A stretch of DNA of 64,000 nt from Sphingomonas sp. HF-S4 (GTDB lineage Bacteria; Pseudomonadota; Alphaproteobacteria; Sphingomonadales; Sphingomonadaceae), in the NCBI RefSeq assembly GCF_032911445.1, contig NZ_JAWJEJ010000001.1, positions 2,294,001-2,358,000 of the forward strand, given 5' to 3'. Below are positions 25,016 through 32,166 of the stretch, piece after piece. Each line of letters begins with the position of its first letter. The stretch's first letter is position 1. The notes beneath the pieces are model-generated. The model searched no databases, was not told where the DNA came from, and saw only the letters and a list, made by a program, of their open reading frames with translations. The translations under genes and the position numbers were made by a program.

Positions 25016-25404
25016 TGCCTGCTGCTGCAGCAATCAAGGTTATGGTCGTGGACGACCAGACCAGTATGCGTGCGATGATCCGTCGCGCGCTGCAGGATCT
25101 GGGCTTCAAGGATGTGCGCGACAAGCCCGGCGCCCAGGAGGCGCTGGCGTCGATCAAGTCGGATCGCGTCCACCTGGTGATCTCGGATTTCAACATGCCC
25201 GAGATGGACGGCCTCCAGTTCCTGGAAGCCGTGCGCACCGATCCGGTGATCGGCAAGACCGTGTTCATCATGCTCACGGGCTCGGCCGACAAGGAGATCG
25301 TCCAGAAGGCCGCGGCGCTGGGCGTCAACAATTATGTCGTGAAGCCCTTCGCGCCGGCGGCGCTCAAGGAAAAGATCGAGCGCGTCTTCGGCGAGTTGAC
25401 CTGA
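25015..25404 (+). CDS. cheY: Chemotaxis response regulator CheY (second copy)
   Basis: 129 aa. Receiver domain with D13-D14, phospho-acceptor D58 in LVISDFNMPEMDGLQFLE, Thr in MLTGSADKE and Lys in VVKPFAP. It is closer to the classical CheY than the first copy, with the FNMPxMDG signature typical of motor-binding CheY proteins. Two CheYs in one operon suggests a motor CheY plus phosphate sink, as in Sinorhizobium; assignment is inference. Confidence 0.93.
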   Translation: MPAAAAIKVMVVDDQTSMRAMIRRALQDLGFKDVRDKPGAQEALASIKSDRVHLVISDFNMPEMDGLQFLEAVRTDPVIGKTVFIMLTGSADKEIVQKAAALGVNNYVVKPFAPAALKEKIERVFGELT

Positions 25405-25928
25405 TGCGCCGGGTGTCGATCGTCCAGGGCGAGAATGCGATCGTAACCGAGCCCGACGTGATGGTCTCGACGCTGCTCGGCAGCTGCGTCGCCGCATGCC
25501 TCTATGATCCGGTCGCCAAGGTTGGGGGGATGAACCACTTCCTCCTCGGCGAACCGAGCGCGGACCACCGCGTCTCGGCCGGCGACATGCAGCGCTACGG
25601 CGTCCACGCAATGGAGCTGCTGATCAACGGCCTGATGGCCAAGGGCGCGATGCGCACCCGGCTGCGCGCCCACTTGTATGGCGGCGCCAACATCGTCTCG
25701 GGCCTCGGCTCGATCGGGTCGTCGAACGCCGCCTTCGCTCACCGCTTCATGGCGGACGAAGGCATCGAAGTGGCGCATGCCGATCTCGGCGGCACCTCGG
25801 CGCGGAAAGTCGAGTTCCTGCCGCACGAGGGCAAGAGCCGCTGCACCAAGGTTGCCGATCGGGTTCCCGATCGTCCGCCCGTCCCCATTGCCCTGCCGCC
25901 CGTCGGCGGAGACCTGGAGCTGTTCTGA
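25404..25928 (+). CDS. cheD: Chemoreceptor glutamine deamidase CheD
   Basis: 174 aa. Catalytic Cys in TLLGSCVAACLYDP, His in GGMNHFLLGEP and the later strand LRAHLYGGANIV, all CheD signatures. It deamidates receptor glutamines and in some species works with CheC, which is absent here. Starts 1 nt into the preceding stop (TGATG overlap); its own stop overlaps the next start. Confidence 0.94.
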   Translation: MRRVSIVQGENAIVTEPDVMVSTLLGSCVAACLYDPVAKVGGMNHFLLGEPSADHRVSAGDMQRYGVHAMELLINGLMAKGAMRTRLRAHLYGGANIVSGLGSIGSSNAAFAHRFMADEGIEVAHADLGGTSARKVEFLPHEGKSRCTKVADRVPDRPPVPIALPPVGGDLELF

Positions 25929-26302
25929 TGTCGTGCCTGCCCGTTCCCGCCCAGCCGCAATCGGTCGAGCCGCTTCCCGGCTTCGATCCCTTTGCGGGCA
26001 CGCTCCACAGCGTGATCGCGAGCGAGCTGCGCGAGATGCGCGACATGCTCGAGAAGCTGGCCGAAGTGCTCGTCGCCGACGAACAGTTCGCCTACGCCCA
26101 TATCGAGCAGCTGCAGTCGTTCGACTATCTGATCCAGCACACCGACGAATGCGCGAACCTGCTCGAGCGGATCGCGGGCGGCGAGGATTCGCTGAGCGCG
26201 GTCAACCATGTCCGCCTCGCCGAAGTCCAGAACCGCCTGCGCGAGGCACTGACCGGCAACAACGAGATCGGGGGGAAATGGTATGGCTTCGATTCCCAAT
26301 GA
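25928..26302 (+). CDS. Unknown helical protein of the che operon
   Basis: 124 aa. Almost entirely alpha-helical: LHSVIASELREMRDMLEKLAEVLVADEQFAYAHIEQLQSFDYLIQHTDEC in pieces, then LLERIAGGEDSLSAVNHVRLAEVQNRL. There are no membrane segments and no phospho-site I can name. It overlaps cheD by 1 nt and motB by 20 nt, so it is certainly translated with them. A CheZ-like or other helix-bundle regulator of CheY is conceivable, but no CheZ catalytic motif is visible. Confidence 0.8.
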   Translation: MSCLPVPAQPQSVEPLPGFDPFAGTLHSVIASELREMRDMLEKLAEVLVADEQFAYAHIEQLQSFDYLIQHTDECANLLERIAGGEDSLSAVNHVRLAEVQNRLREALTGNNEIGGKWYGFDSQ

Positions 26303-27137
26303 ACGCCCGATCATCATCAAGAAGGTCAAGAAGGTTGCCGGCGGTCACCACGGCGGCGCCTGGAAGGTCGCGTACGCCGACTTCGTGACCGCGATGATGG
26401 CGTTCTTCATGCTGCTCTGGCTGATCTCCAATCCGGACAAGCAGCGGCTGAAGGGCCTCGCCGAATATTTCACCCCCAGCATGGGCGGCGAAGCCGCACC
26501 CTCGACTCCGCTCCAGGGCACCAGCGAGGGCGCCGGCGGCCGCTCGCGCAAGAACGCGACCGACCGCACCGACACCAACGGCGCGCCGACCACCCAGGCG
26601 GCCGCGGCCGGCGCGGCGCAGGGCGGCACCGCCAGCGTGCCCGATGCGTCGATGCGCGTGCTCGCCTCCGAGCTCCAGATCGCGCTCGATTCGCCTTCGC
26701 AGGATGCCGGCAAGAAGAGCGTGCAGATCGATCCGAGCCGCGACGGGCTGCGCATCACGCTGATGGATACCGACCAGCAGTCGATGTTCCGTGCCAACAC
26801 GAGTGAGCTCAATCCCTATGCACGCGGGCTGCTCGCCAAGGTTGCGGCCAAGCTCGGCACTTCGGGGTCGCAGATCGCGATCGAAGGGCACACCGACGGC
26901 GCCGGCGGCGTCCAGAGCGACGCAAATTGGCGTCTCTCGGGCGAGCGCGCGCTCGCCGCGCGCCAGGCGCTGATCGCATCGGGCATGACCCCCGATCGCT
27001 TCGCCGAGATCGTCGCGATGGGCGCCACCAAGCCGGTCTATCCCGACCAGCCCGATCGCCCCGAGAACCGCCGCATCACCGTGGTGCTCAAGGCCGAAGC
27101 GTCGTCGCTGCCGAGCGACTCGACGTTCAAGTTCTAA
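26283..27137 (+). CDS. motB: Flagellar motor stator protein MotB
   Basis: 284 aa. Basic N-terminus, then a single membrane helix with the proton-channel Asp D33 in KVAYADFVTAMMAFFMLLWL. A plug/linker region (about 60-135, Thr/Ala-rich) and the OmpA-like peptidoglycan-binding domain (about 160-275) follow, with IAIEGHTDGAG and RRITVVLKAE. Partner of MotA; the two stator genes bracket the chemotaxis genes in a single operon. Confidence 0.96.
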   Translation: MASIPNERPIIIKKVKKVAGGHHGGAWKVAYADFVTAMMAFFMLLWLISNPDKQRLKGLAEYFTPSMGGEAAPSTPLQGTSEGAGGRSRKNATDRTDTNGAPTTQAAAAGAAQGGTASVPDASMRVLASELQIALDSPSQDAGKKSVQIDPSRDGLRITLMDTDQQSMFRANTSELNPYARGLLAKVAAKLGTSGSQIAIEGHTDGAGGVQSDANWRLSGERALAARQALIASGMTPDRFAEIVAMGATKPVYPDQPDRPENRRITVVLKAEASSLPSDSTFKF

Positions 27138-27147
27138 GGCAGCCGCG

Positions 27148-27588
27148 ATGAAGAAGATCCTGTTCCTGCTCGGCATTCTGCTCGCCGGGCTCGGCCTGGG
27201 CGGCGGCGCTGCCTATGCGACCGTGCTGCTGATGGGCCCGCAAAAGCCCAAGGCGGCGCACGCCGCGGACGATGTCGAGCCGGCGTTCGTCGATGCGGGC
27301 AAGGTCCTTGCGCCGTTGGTGTTCGCCGATGGCCGCCTGTCGGGCTATGTCCAGTTCGCGATCCAGCTCGAAGTGCCCGAGGACAAGGCCGCCTTCGTCA
27401 CCGCGCGGATGCCGCTGCTGCTCCACGCGATCAACATGCGCACCTATCGCACGCCGATGGCGGCCGGGCCCGACGGGCTGATCCCCGACCTCGAGACTTT
27501 CCGCAAGGTGGTGATGGCCGCGGGCCCCGAGGCGTTCGGCGCCGGCGTGATCCGCAAGGTCGCCGTGACCCAGGCCAACCCGGCATGA
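27148..27588 (+). CDS. FliL-like membrane protein after motB
   Basis: 146 aa. One N-terminal membrane helix (LFLLGILLAGLGLGGGAAYA) and a periplasmic domain with GYVQFAIQLEVPEDKAAFVTARMPLLLHAI, the strand-helix pattern of FliL. FliL supports stators at the flagellar base. A clear fliL also exists at 59.2 kb, so this would be a stator-linked paralogue. The resemblance is structural by eye; confidence in the family is moderate. Confidence 0.68.
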   Translation: MKKILFLLGILLAGLGLGGGAAYATVLLMGPQKPKAAHAADDVEPAFVDAGKVLAPLVFADGRLSGYVQFAIQLEVPEDKAAFVTARMPLLLHAINMRTYRTPMAAGPDGLIPDLETFRKVVMAAGPEAFGAGVIRKVAVTQANPA

Positions 27589-27635
27589 CCGGGCCCGTAC
27601 TTTTCCGGAGACAACAACCATCCCCTCGTCATGCT

Positions 27636-27641
27636 TATACT
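27636..27641 (+). promoter_or_regulatory. Possible -10 element of the PilZ gene
   Basis: GCTTATACT, 36 nt before the PilZ ATG. Weaker than the flagellar elements and preceded by T rather than C. Confidence 0.3.
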
Positions 27642-27676
27642 GCAGGGCGAGGGGATCGCATGGACGAGGGACAGTC

Positions 27677-28300
27677 ATGTACCTGATGCCGATCCACAAC
27701 CCTGCGTCCGCCCCGGACGCCGATCGCGCCCCGCGTACCGTCACCACCCTGCTGGTCGGCAAGCTCGTGGCGCGCGGGACGGTCCAGCATCTCTGCCGCA
27801 TCCGCAACATCTCGATGACCGGGATGATGCTCGAGACGCATCACACCCTTGGCTTCGGCAATTGGGTCACGGTCGAGCTGCGCAGCGGCGACCGGCTCCA
27901 GGGCAGCGTCGTGTGGAGCAGCGAAGGCCGCGCCGGCGTCGAGTTCACGACGCTGATCGACGTCGATCACATCCTGGCGCAGGCCAAGGCCGGCCCGGAG
28001 GGCTTTTGCGGCCCTGCTCCGCGCGCGCCGCGCTTCGACATCGAATGCGCCGCGCGGATCAGCTGCTTCGGCCGCCATATCGACGTGACGCTCGAGAACA
28101 TCTCGCAGAGCGGCGCGCGCATCCGCATGCCCAAGCCCCCGCGCGAGGACACCGAGATCATCCTCTCGATCCCCGGCCTCCCCTCGCGCCGCTGCACGAC
28201 GCGCTGGGCAAAGGACGACACGGCCGGCCTGATCTTCCTCGAGCCGATCTCGTACAACGACCTCGGCCCCTGGCTCGAACACTGCACCCCGGATAGCTGA
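27677..28300 (+). CDS. Tandem PilZ-domain protein
   Basis: 207 aa with two PilZ-like beta-barrels. The first has IRNISMTGMMLE (NxSxxG) at about residues 48-60; the second has LENISQSGARIRM at about 138-150. PilZ proteins normally bind c-di-GMP through RxxxR plus D/NxSxxG. A full RxxxR is not visible before either barrel, so nucleotide binding is uncertain. Position after the stator operon suggests a brake or motor-control role like YcgR; that is inference. Confidence 0.8.
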   Translation: MYLMPIHNPASAPDADRAPRTVTTLLVGKLVARGTVQHLCRIRNISMTGMMLETHHTLGFGNWVTVELRSGDRLQGSVVWSSEGRAGVEFTTLIDVDHILAQAKAGPEGFCGPAPRAPRFDIECAARISCFGRHIDVTLENISQSGARIRMPKPPREDTEIILSIPGLPSRRCTTRWAKDDTAGLIFLEPISYNDLGPWLEHCTPDS

Positions 28301-28308
28301 AGTAATTC

Positions 28309-28450
28309 CCCTCCCTGCAAGGGAGGGGTTAGGGGTGGGTCAGAAAAGGTCGGGCTCGATGCCCGGCCTTTTCTTTCTCTACCACGCATCTCGTTGGGCT
28401 CGCTTCGCTCGCACCCACCCCCAGCCCCTCCCTTGCAGGAAGGGGAGTCC
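28309..28450. repeat. Palindromic repeat element, copy 1
   Basis: Outer arms CCCTCCCTGCAAGGGAGGGG and its near-complement enclose an inner hairpin (AAAAGGTCGGGC, then GCCCGGCCTTTT). The same element occurs in the opposite orientation at 56083-56225. The inner hairpin could terminate transcription from the PilZ gene. The rest of the gap up to fliP (28451-28660) shows no gene. Confidence 0.85.
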
Positions 28451-28660
28451 GATGGCGGCCATCTCGGAGCCCTTTCCCGCCCTTGCAATGTAGGATTTCG
28501 CGTGCTTGCCTGCCCGTCGGCAGCCGCAGCGCCGCCCGCTCTTTGACGCCGTCCATCCGCAAATCCGACCGACGCAACAAAACATCGCCGTCGCGAAACT
28601 TTCGAAAACGATAAGTGCGCAAAGTGCGAAGTTAAGCCCGTCAACTCCAACACCCGCAAA

Positions 28661-28689
28661 GAAAAAGGGCCCCGGTTTCCACCGGAGCC
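28661..28689 (-). terminator. Rho-independent terminator after fliP
   Basis: On the - strand a 9-bp stem (GGCTCCGGT with ACCGGGGCC, one G-T pair) with a GGAA loop is followed by CTTTTTC. It lies 26 nt after the fliP stop. Confidence 0.85.
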
Positions 28690-28714
28690 CCTCCCCTACA
28701 ACCCTGCCCCCCGG

Positions 28715-29461
28715 CTAGGTCGCGAAACTCTTGACCAGCGACCCGGCGACCAGCGCCCAGCCGTCGACCAGCACGAAGAAGATGATCTTCATCGGCAGCG
28801 ATATCGTCGGTGGCGGCAGCATCATCATGCCCATCGCCATCAGCACCGCCGACACCGCCAGGTCGATCACCAGGAACGGCAGCAGCAGCAGGAAGCCGAT
28901 CTCGAACGCGCGGCGTAGCTCGGAGATCATGAACGCCGGCGCCAGCGTGGTCAGCGGCGTCTCGGCGCGGCTCGCGATCGGCTTGTTGGCCAGGTCGGCG
29001 AACAGCTTCAAGTCGCTCTCGCGCACCTGGCTCAGCATGAATACCTTGAACGGCGCGGCGGTCTTCTCGAACGCGACCTGCTCGGTGATCTTGCCCTTGG
29101 TATAGGGATCGACGCCTTCGTTCCACGCCTTCTCGAAAGTCGGCGCCATCACGAAGAACGACAGGAACAGCGCCAGGCTGATGATCACCGGGTTGGGCGG
29201 CACGCCGGGCGCGCCGATGCCGGTGCGCAGCAGCGACAGCGCCACCACGATGCGGGTGAAGCTGGTGACCGTCATCAGCAGGCCGGGCGCCAGGCTGAGC
29301 ACGGTCAGCATCAGCACCATCTGGATGGCCTTGCCCGAGAGCTGGCCGTCGGCGCCCGCGGCGCCGCCGAGATTGATGGTCGTGCCGCCGGCGGCCTGCG
29401 CGTGCGCCGCCACCGGCAGCAGCACGACCGCGGCGCCGGCCGCGATCAGGAGTTTACGCAT
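28715..29461 (-). CDS. fliP: Flagellar export apparatus protein FliP
   Basis: 248 aa. Cleavable signal (LLIAAGAAVVLLPVAAHAQ) and four membrane segments. Signatures are LTVLSLAPGLLMTVTSFTRIVVALSLLRTGIG, split around the first segments, and the Met-rich ASAVLMAMGMMMLPP stretch with FFVLVDGWALVAGSLVKSF at the end. FliP5-FliQ4-FliR1 forms the export gate. It is the last gene of the fliN-like/fliO/fliP unit; fliQ and fliR are in the divergent unit. The start overlaps the fliO end by 8 nt. Confidence 0.96.
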   Translation of the reverse strand: MRKLLIAAGAAVVLLPVAAHAQAAGGTTINLGGAAGADGQLSGKAIQMVLMLTVLSLAPGLLMTVTSFTRIVVALSLLRTGIGAPGVPPNPVIISLALFLSFFVMAPTFEKAWNEGVDPYTKGKITEQVAFEKTAAPFKVFMLSQVRESDLKLFADLANKPIASRAETPLTTLAPAFMISELRRAFEIGFLLLLPFLVIDLAVSAVLMAMGMMMLPPPTISLPMKIIFFVLVDGWALVAGSLVKSFAT

Positions 29462-29996
29462 TGAGCGCCTCGCGCACCGCGGCACGGTTCCAGCGCTTGG
29501 TGTCGCGCGGGCGGCGGGTGCGCTTGATGCGCGGTGCGGCCTCGGCGAGCTCGATGACGGTCGCGCCCGGGGCTTCCGCCTCGACGGTGTCGTCATTTGC
29601 CCCGCGCACCGCGGCGATCTTGGCGCGCGAGAGATCGACGAGCTTGCCGAAGCTGTTGGTGAACGCGGCAAGGTCGTCCTGGATCTTGGCCGGCGCGGCC
29701 TCTTCGGCCGCTGGCGCCGCCTTGGGCTCGGGCGCGGCGATGCCGGTCTCGAGCGTGATGTGCCCCTCGGGGCCCATCAGGATCAGGTGTTCGCAGCCAT
29801 CGCGGCGGATCAGCGCGATCGAGCGCTTGGCGTCGACCGACAGCCGCTCGACCAGCTCGACGCGCTTGCGCCCCGAGCCCGAAACGCGGCCCGGCAGCTT
29901 GATGTCGTAGCGGCGCACCATCCACAGCGCGCCCGCGAGCATGCCGAGCACCATGCCGAGCGCACCGAGGGTGCGCATCATCGAGAGAATGTCCAT
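29454..29996 (-). CDS. fliO: Flagellar export protein FliO
   Basis: 180 aa. One N-terminal membrane helix (MMRTLGALGMVLGMLAGALWMV), then a beta-rich KRVELVERLSVDAKRSIALIRRDGCEHLILMG segment typical of FliO. The C-terminal tail is Ala/Glu-rich and finally basic. FliO is a scaffold for FliP assembly. Its ATG overlaps the fliN-like stop (ATGA); it sits before fliP as usual. Confidence 0.86.
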   Translation of the reverse strand: MDILSMMRTLGALGMVLGMLAGALWMVRRYDIKLPGRVSGSGRKRVELVERLSVDAKRSIALIRRDGCEHLILMGPEGHITLETGIAAPEPKAAPAAEEAAPAKIQDDLAAFTNSFGKLVDLSRAKIAAVRGANDDTVEAEAPGATVIELAEAAPRIKRTRRPRDTKRWNRAAVREALNA

Positions 29997-30232
29997 CAGT
30001 GACGCTGCTTCTTCACCAGTTCGGAGACTTCGAGCGACATCTGGTCGCCGTCGACGAGGATGCGGCCCTTCGCGACCAGCTCGCCATTGACGTAGACCAG
30101 GCTGGGATCGTCCTGCCCGCAATCGAGCGGGATCATCGCGCCGCGGCTCATCTTGAGCATCTGCCGGATCGGAACCTCGGCCGAGCCGAGGACGATCGAC
30201 ATGTCGATCATGATTTCGTCGAGTACGGACAT
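29996..30232 (-). CDS. Short FliN-type C-ring protein (second FliN)
   Basis: 78 aa, a single SpoA domain: SIVLGSAEVPIRQMLKMSRGAMIPLD, VYVNGELVAKGRILVDGDQMSLEVSEL. It lacks the N-terminal extension of the 116-aa FliN encoded at 46275. Canonical FliN/FliM-C proteins form the C-ring base and dock FliH. Two FliN-type proteins in one cluster are unusual. It opens the fliO-fliP unit and has its own CTTCCTATAAG promoter element. Confidence 0.88.
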   Translation of the reverse strand: MSVLDEIMIDMSIVLGSAEVPIRQMLKMSRGAMIPLDCGQDDPSLVYVNGELVAKGRILVDGDQMSLEVSELVKKQRH

Positions 30233-30256
30233 TGGGCGTGTCACCTTTCTGAGTGA

Positions 30257-30262
30257 CTTATA
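30257..30262 (-). promoter_or_regulatory. -10-like element of the fliN-like-fliO-fliP unit
   Basis: On the - strand CTTCC is followed by TATAAG, 24 nt before the start. The 13-nt palindrome at 30295-30307 lies 32 nt upstream. Confidence 0.6.
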
Positions 30263-30294
30263 GGAAGGCTTTGCGCGGCCCCGGCCCAAGACCC

Positions 30295-30307
30295 GGCAAA
30301 AATTGCC
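30295..30307. promoter_or_regulatory. FlbD/ftr-like palindrome 1
   Basis: GGCAAAAATTGCC, a perfect GGCA-N5-TGCC palindrome between the divergent fliN-like and flgC units. It resembles the Caulobacter ftr sites bound by FlbD, which is encoded at 46.6 kb. Confidence 0.6.
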
Positions 30308-30342
30308 TAGGTACGTTTTTTCCCGGTGTTCGACCCACCCCC

Positions 30343-30361
30343 GGCAAATATTGCCTATTAT
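30343..30361 (+). promoter_or_regulatory. FlbD/ftr-like palindrome 2 abutting the flgC -10 element
   Basis: GGCAAATATTGCC (30343-30355) is followed without a gap by TATTAT (30356-30361), 42 nt before the flgC ATG. Confidence 0.6.
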
Positions 30362-30403
30362 GGAGGAAATGGCCGATCGGCCGCTCGGGAGCTTCGTACA
30401 CAC

Positions 30404-30811
30404 ATGGATTTGAAGGCATCGCTCGGCGTCTCTGCTTCGGGGCTTCGCGCCCAGTCGCTGCGGATGCGCGTGATCGCGGAGAACCTGGCCAACCAGGACT
30501 CGGTCGCGCAGACCCCGGGCGGCGATCCCTATCGGCGTCGCGTCGCGAGCTTCAAGGCGCAGGTCGATCGCTCGACCGGCGCCACCGAAGTCAAGGTCCA
30601 GTCGATCCAGACCGACAAGTCGGACTTCACCCGCGTCTACCAGCCCGGCCATCCGGCCGCGGACGGCGAAGGCTATGTGCTCAAGCCCAATGTCAACAGC
30701 CTCGTCGAGAGCGCCGACATGAAGGCCGCACAGCGCAGCTACGAAGCCAATCTCAATGCCATCGAGGCCGCCAAGAGCCTGACGATGCGCACCATCGACC
30801 TTCTCAAGTAA
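30404..30811 (+). CDS. flgC: Flagellar rod protein FlgC
   Basis: 135 aa, usual size. N-terminal SASGLRAQSLRMRVIAENLANQDS and C-terminal NVNSLVESADMKAAQRSYEANLNAIEAAKSL are diagnostic for the proximal rod protein FlgC. flgB, normally its upstream neighbour, lies 9 kb away at 39.4 kb. First gene of flgC-fliE-fliQ-fliR-flhB. Confidence 0.95.
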   Translation: MDLKASLGVSASGLRAQSLRMRVIAENLANQDSVAQTPGGDPYRRRVASFKAQVDRSTGATEVKVQSIQTDKSDFTRVYQPGHPAADGEGYVLKPNVNSLVESADMKAAQRSYEANLNAIEAAKSLTMRTIDLLK

Positions 30812-30823
30812 GGGAACATCTTC

Positions 30824-31141
30824 ATGTCAATCGGAGCACTTGATGCGACCTCTGCCTATGGCAAGGTCGCAGGGATCGGCAGCGCCCTCGGCAGGCCCTC
30901 GGTCGGCAAGACCGGAGAAACCGAAGGCGGCTTCGGCTCGATGGTCGAAGGCCTGGTCACCGGCACCGCGCAGCAGATGCGCGCCGCCGAGCATGCCTCG
31001 GCGATGCAGGTTGCCGGCAAGGGCGACCTGATCGACGTCGTCACGGCGATCGGCGCCGCCGAGACCGCGCTCGACACGATGGTCGCCGTCCGCGACCGCG
31101 TCGTCAGCGCCTATACCGACATCATGCGGATGCAGATCTGA
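30824..31141 (+). CDS. fliE: Flagellar hook-basal body protein FliE
   Basis: 105 aa. The C-terminal helical part (AAEHASAMQVAGKGDLIDVVTAIGAAETALDTMVAVRDRVVSAYTDIMRMQI, in pieces) matches FliE, which joins the MS ring to the rod. Usual size. 12 nt after flgC and 3 nt before fliQ. Confidence 0.93.
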   Translation: MSIGALDATSAYGKVAGIGSALGRPSVGKTGETEGGFGSMVEGLVTGTAQQMRAAEHASAMQVAGKGDLIDVVTAIGAAETALDTMVAVRDRVVSAYTDIMRMQI

Positions 31142-31144
31142 CCG

Positions 31145-31408
31145 ATGAGCCCGAGCGAAGTCATCCAGCTGGTTGAAGCGGCGCTGCTGCTCATCCTCAC
31201 GGTCGTGGGGCCGCTGCTGATGACGTCGCTGATCGTCGGCACCGTCATCGGCCTGCTCCAGGCGCTGACCCAGATCCAGGAGACCACGCTCACCTTCGTG
31301 CCCAAGCTGCTCGCGATGGGCGTGGTGTTCCTCCTCATGCTGCCCACCATGGGCGCGGCGCTGTCCGGCTTCATGGCCAAGGTCAGCGACCTGATCATCA
31401 CCGGATGA
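31145..31408 (+). CDS. fliQ: Flagellar export protein FliQ
   Basis: 87 aa, two membrane helices (about 15-38 and 50-75), with TVIGLLQALTQIQETTLTFVPK between them, the FliQ hallmark. Subunit of the FliPQR export gate. Its stop overlaps the fliR ATG (ATGA). Confidence 0.96.
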   Translation: MSPSEVIQLVEAALLLILTVVGPLLMTSLIVGTVIGLLQALTQIQETTLTFVPKLLAMGVVFLLMLPTMGAALSGFMAKVSDLIITG

Positions 31409-32166
31409 TCGACCTTCCCGCCGACCTGGAATTCCAGGTCTCCGCCTTCTTCATCGTCTTCGCCCGCGTCGGTGCAGTGCTCATGCTGCTCCCCGTGTTC
31501 GGCGAGGATTCGATCCCGGGCCGCATCCGGCTGATGATCGCCTTCGCGATGTCGGCGGCGCTCTACGGTGCGCTCGGCGAGCCCGCGCGGGCCGCGCTCC
31601 AGGGCGGCGCGGTGCTCCCCGTCACGGTGTTCACCGAGCTGCTGACCGGGCTCGCGATGGGAATGATCGTCAAGATCCTGTTCTACGCGATCTCGATCGC
31701 CGGCTCGATCGTCAGCATGCAGGTCGGCCTGTCCTCGGCCGTGATCTTCGATCCCGCCCAGTCGGGCCAGGCGCCGATGATCTCCAAGTTCGTCGGCATC
31801 GCCGCAGCCCTGGTGTGCATGGGCATGCAGGTCCACCACCTCTGGCTCGGCGCGATCATCAACAGCTATCACAGCTTCCCGATCGGCGGCCTGCCCCCGA
31901 TGCAGGACTTCGCCCAACTCGCGATCGCCGCGGTCGAGCGCTCGATGACGCTGGGCATCAGCCTCGCCGCGCCGCTGATCGTATATGGCATCGTCTTCAA
32001 CGTCGCCCTCGGCCTCGCCGCGCGCATCGCGCCGGCGATCCAGATCTTCTTCATCGCCCAGCCGCTCAACATCCTGCTCGGCCTCAGCATCTTCGCCGCC
32101 ACCGCCGGCACGATGCTCACTGTCTTCGCCACCACGATGGGCGATGCGATGCAGGGAGGCTGGTGA
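31405..32166 (+). CDS. fliR: Flagellar export protein FliR
   Basis: 253 aa, six hydrophobic segments. FARVGAVLMLLPVFGEDSIPGRIRLMIAF at the N-terminus and LAAPLIVYGIVFNVALGLAARIAPAIQIFFIAQPLNILLGL near the end (in pieces) are typical of FliR. Single-copy subunit closing the FliPQ spiral. Overlaps flhB by 1 nt. Confidence 0.96.
   Translation: MIDLPADLEFQVSAFFIVFARVGAVLMLLPVFGEDSIPGRIRLMIAFAMSAALYGALGEPARAALQGGAVLPVTVFTELLTGLAMGMIVKILFYAISIAGSIVSMQVGLSSAVIFDPAQSGQAPMISKFVGIAAALVCMGMQVHHLWLGAIINSYHSFPIGGLPPMQDFAQLAIAAVERSMTLGISLAAPLIVYGIVFNVALGLAARIAPAIQIFFIAQPLNILLGLSIFAATAGTMLTVFATTMGDAMQGGW

Noticed and set aside
28309..28450. CRISPR-like repeat array
   Set aside because: Only nested palindromes with no regular spacers; a second single copy lies 28 kb away.
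30295..30355. Sigma-54 (-24/-12) promoters at the GGCA...TGCC sites
   Set aside because: The distance between GG and GC is 8 nt, not 10, in every copy, and the sites are symmetrical. They fit a dimeric DNA-binding protein better.
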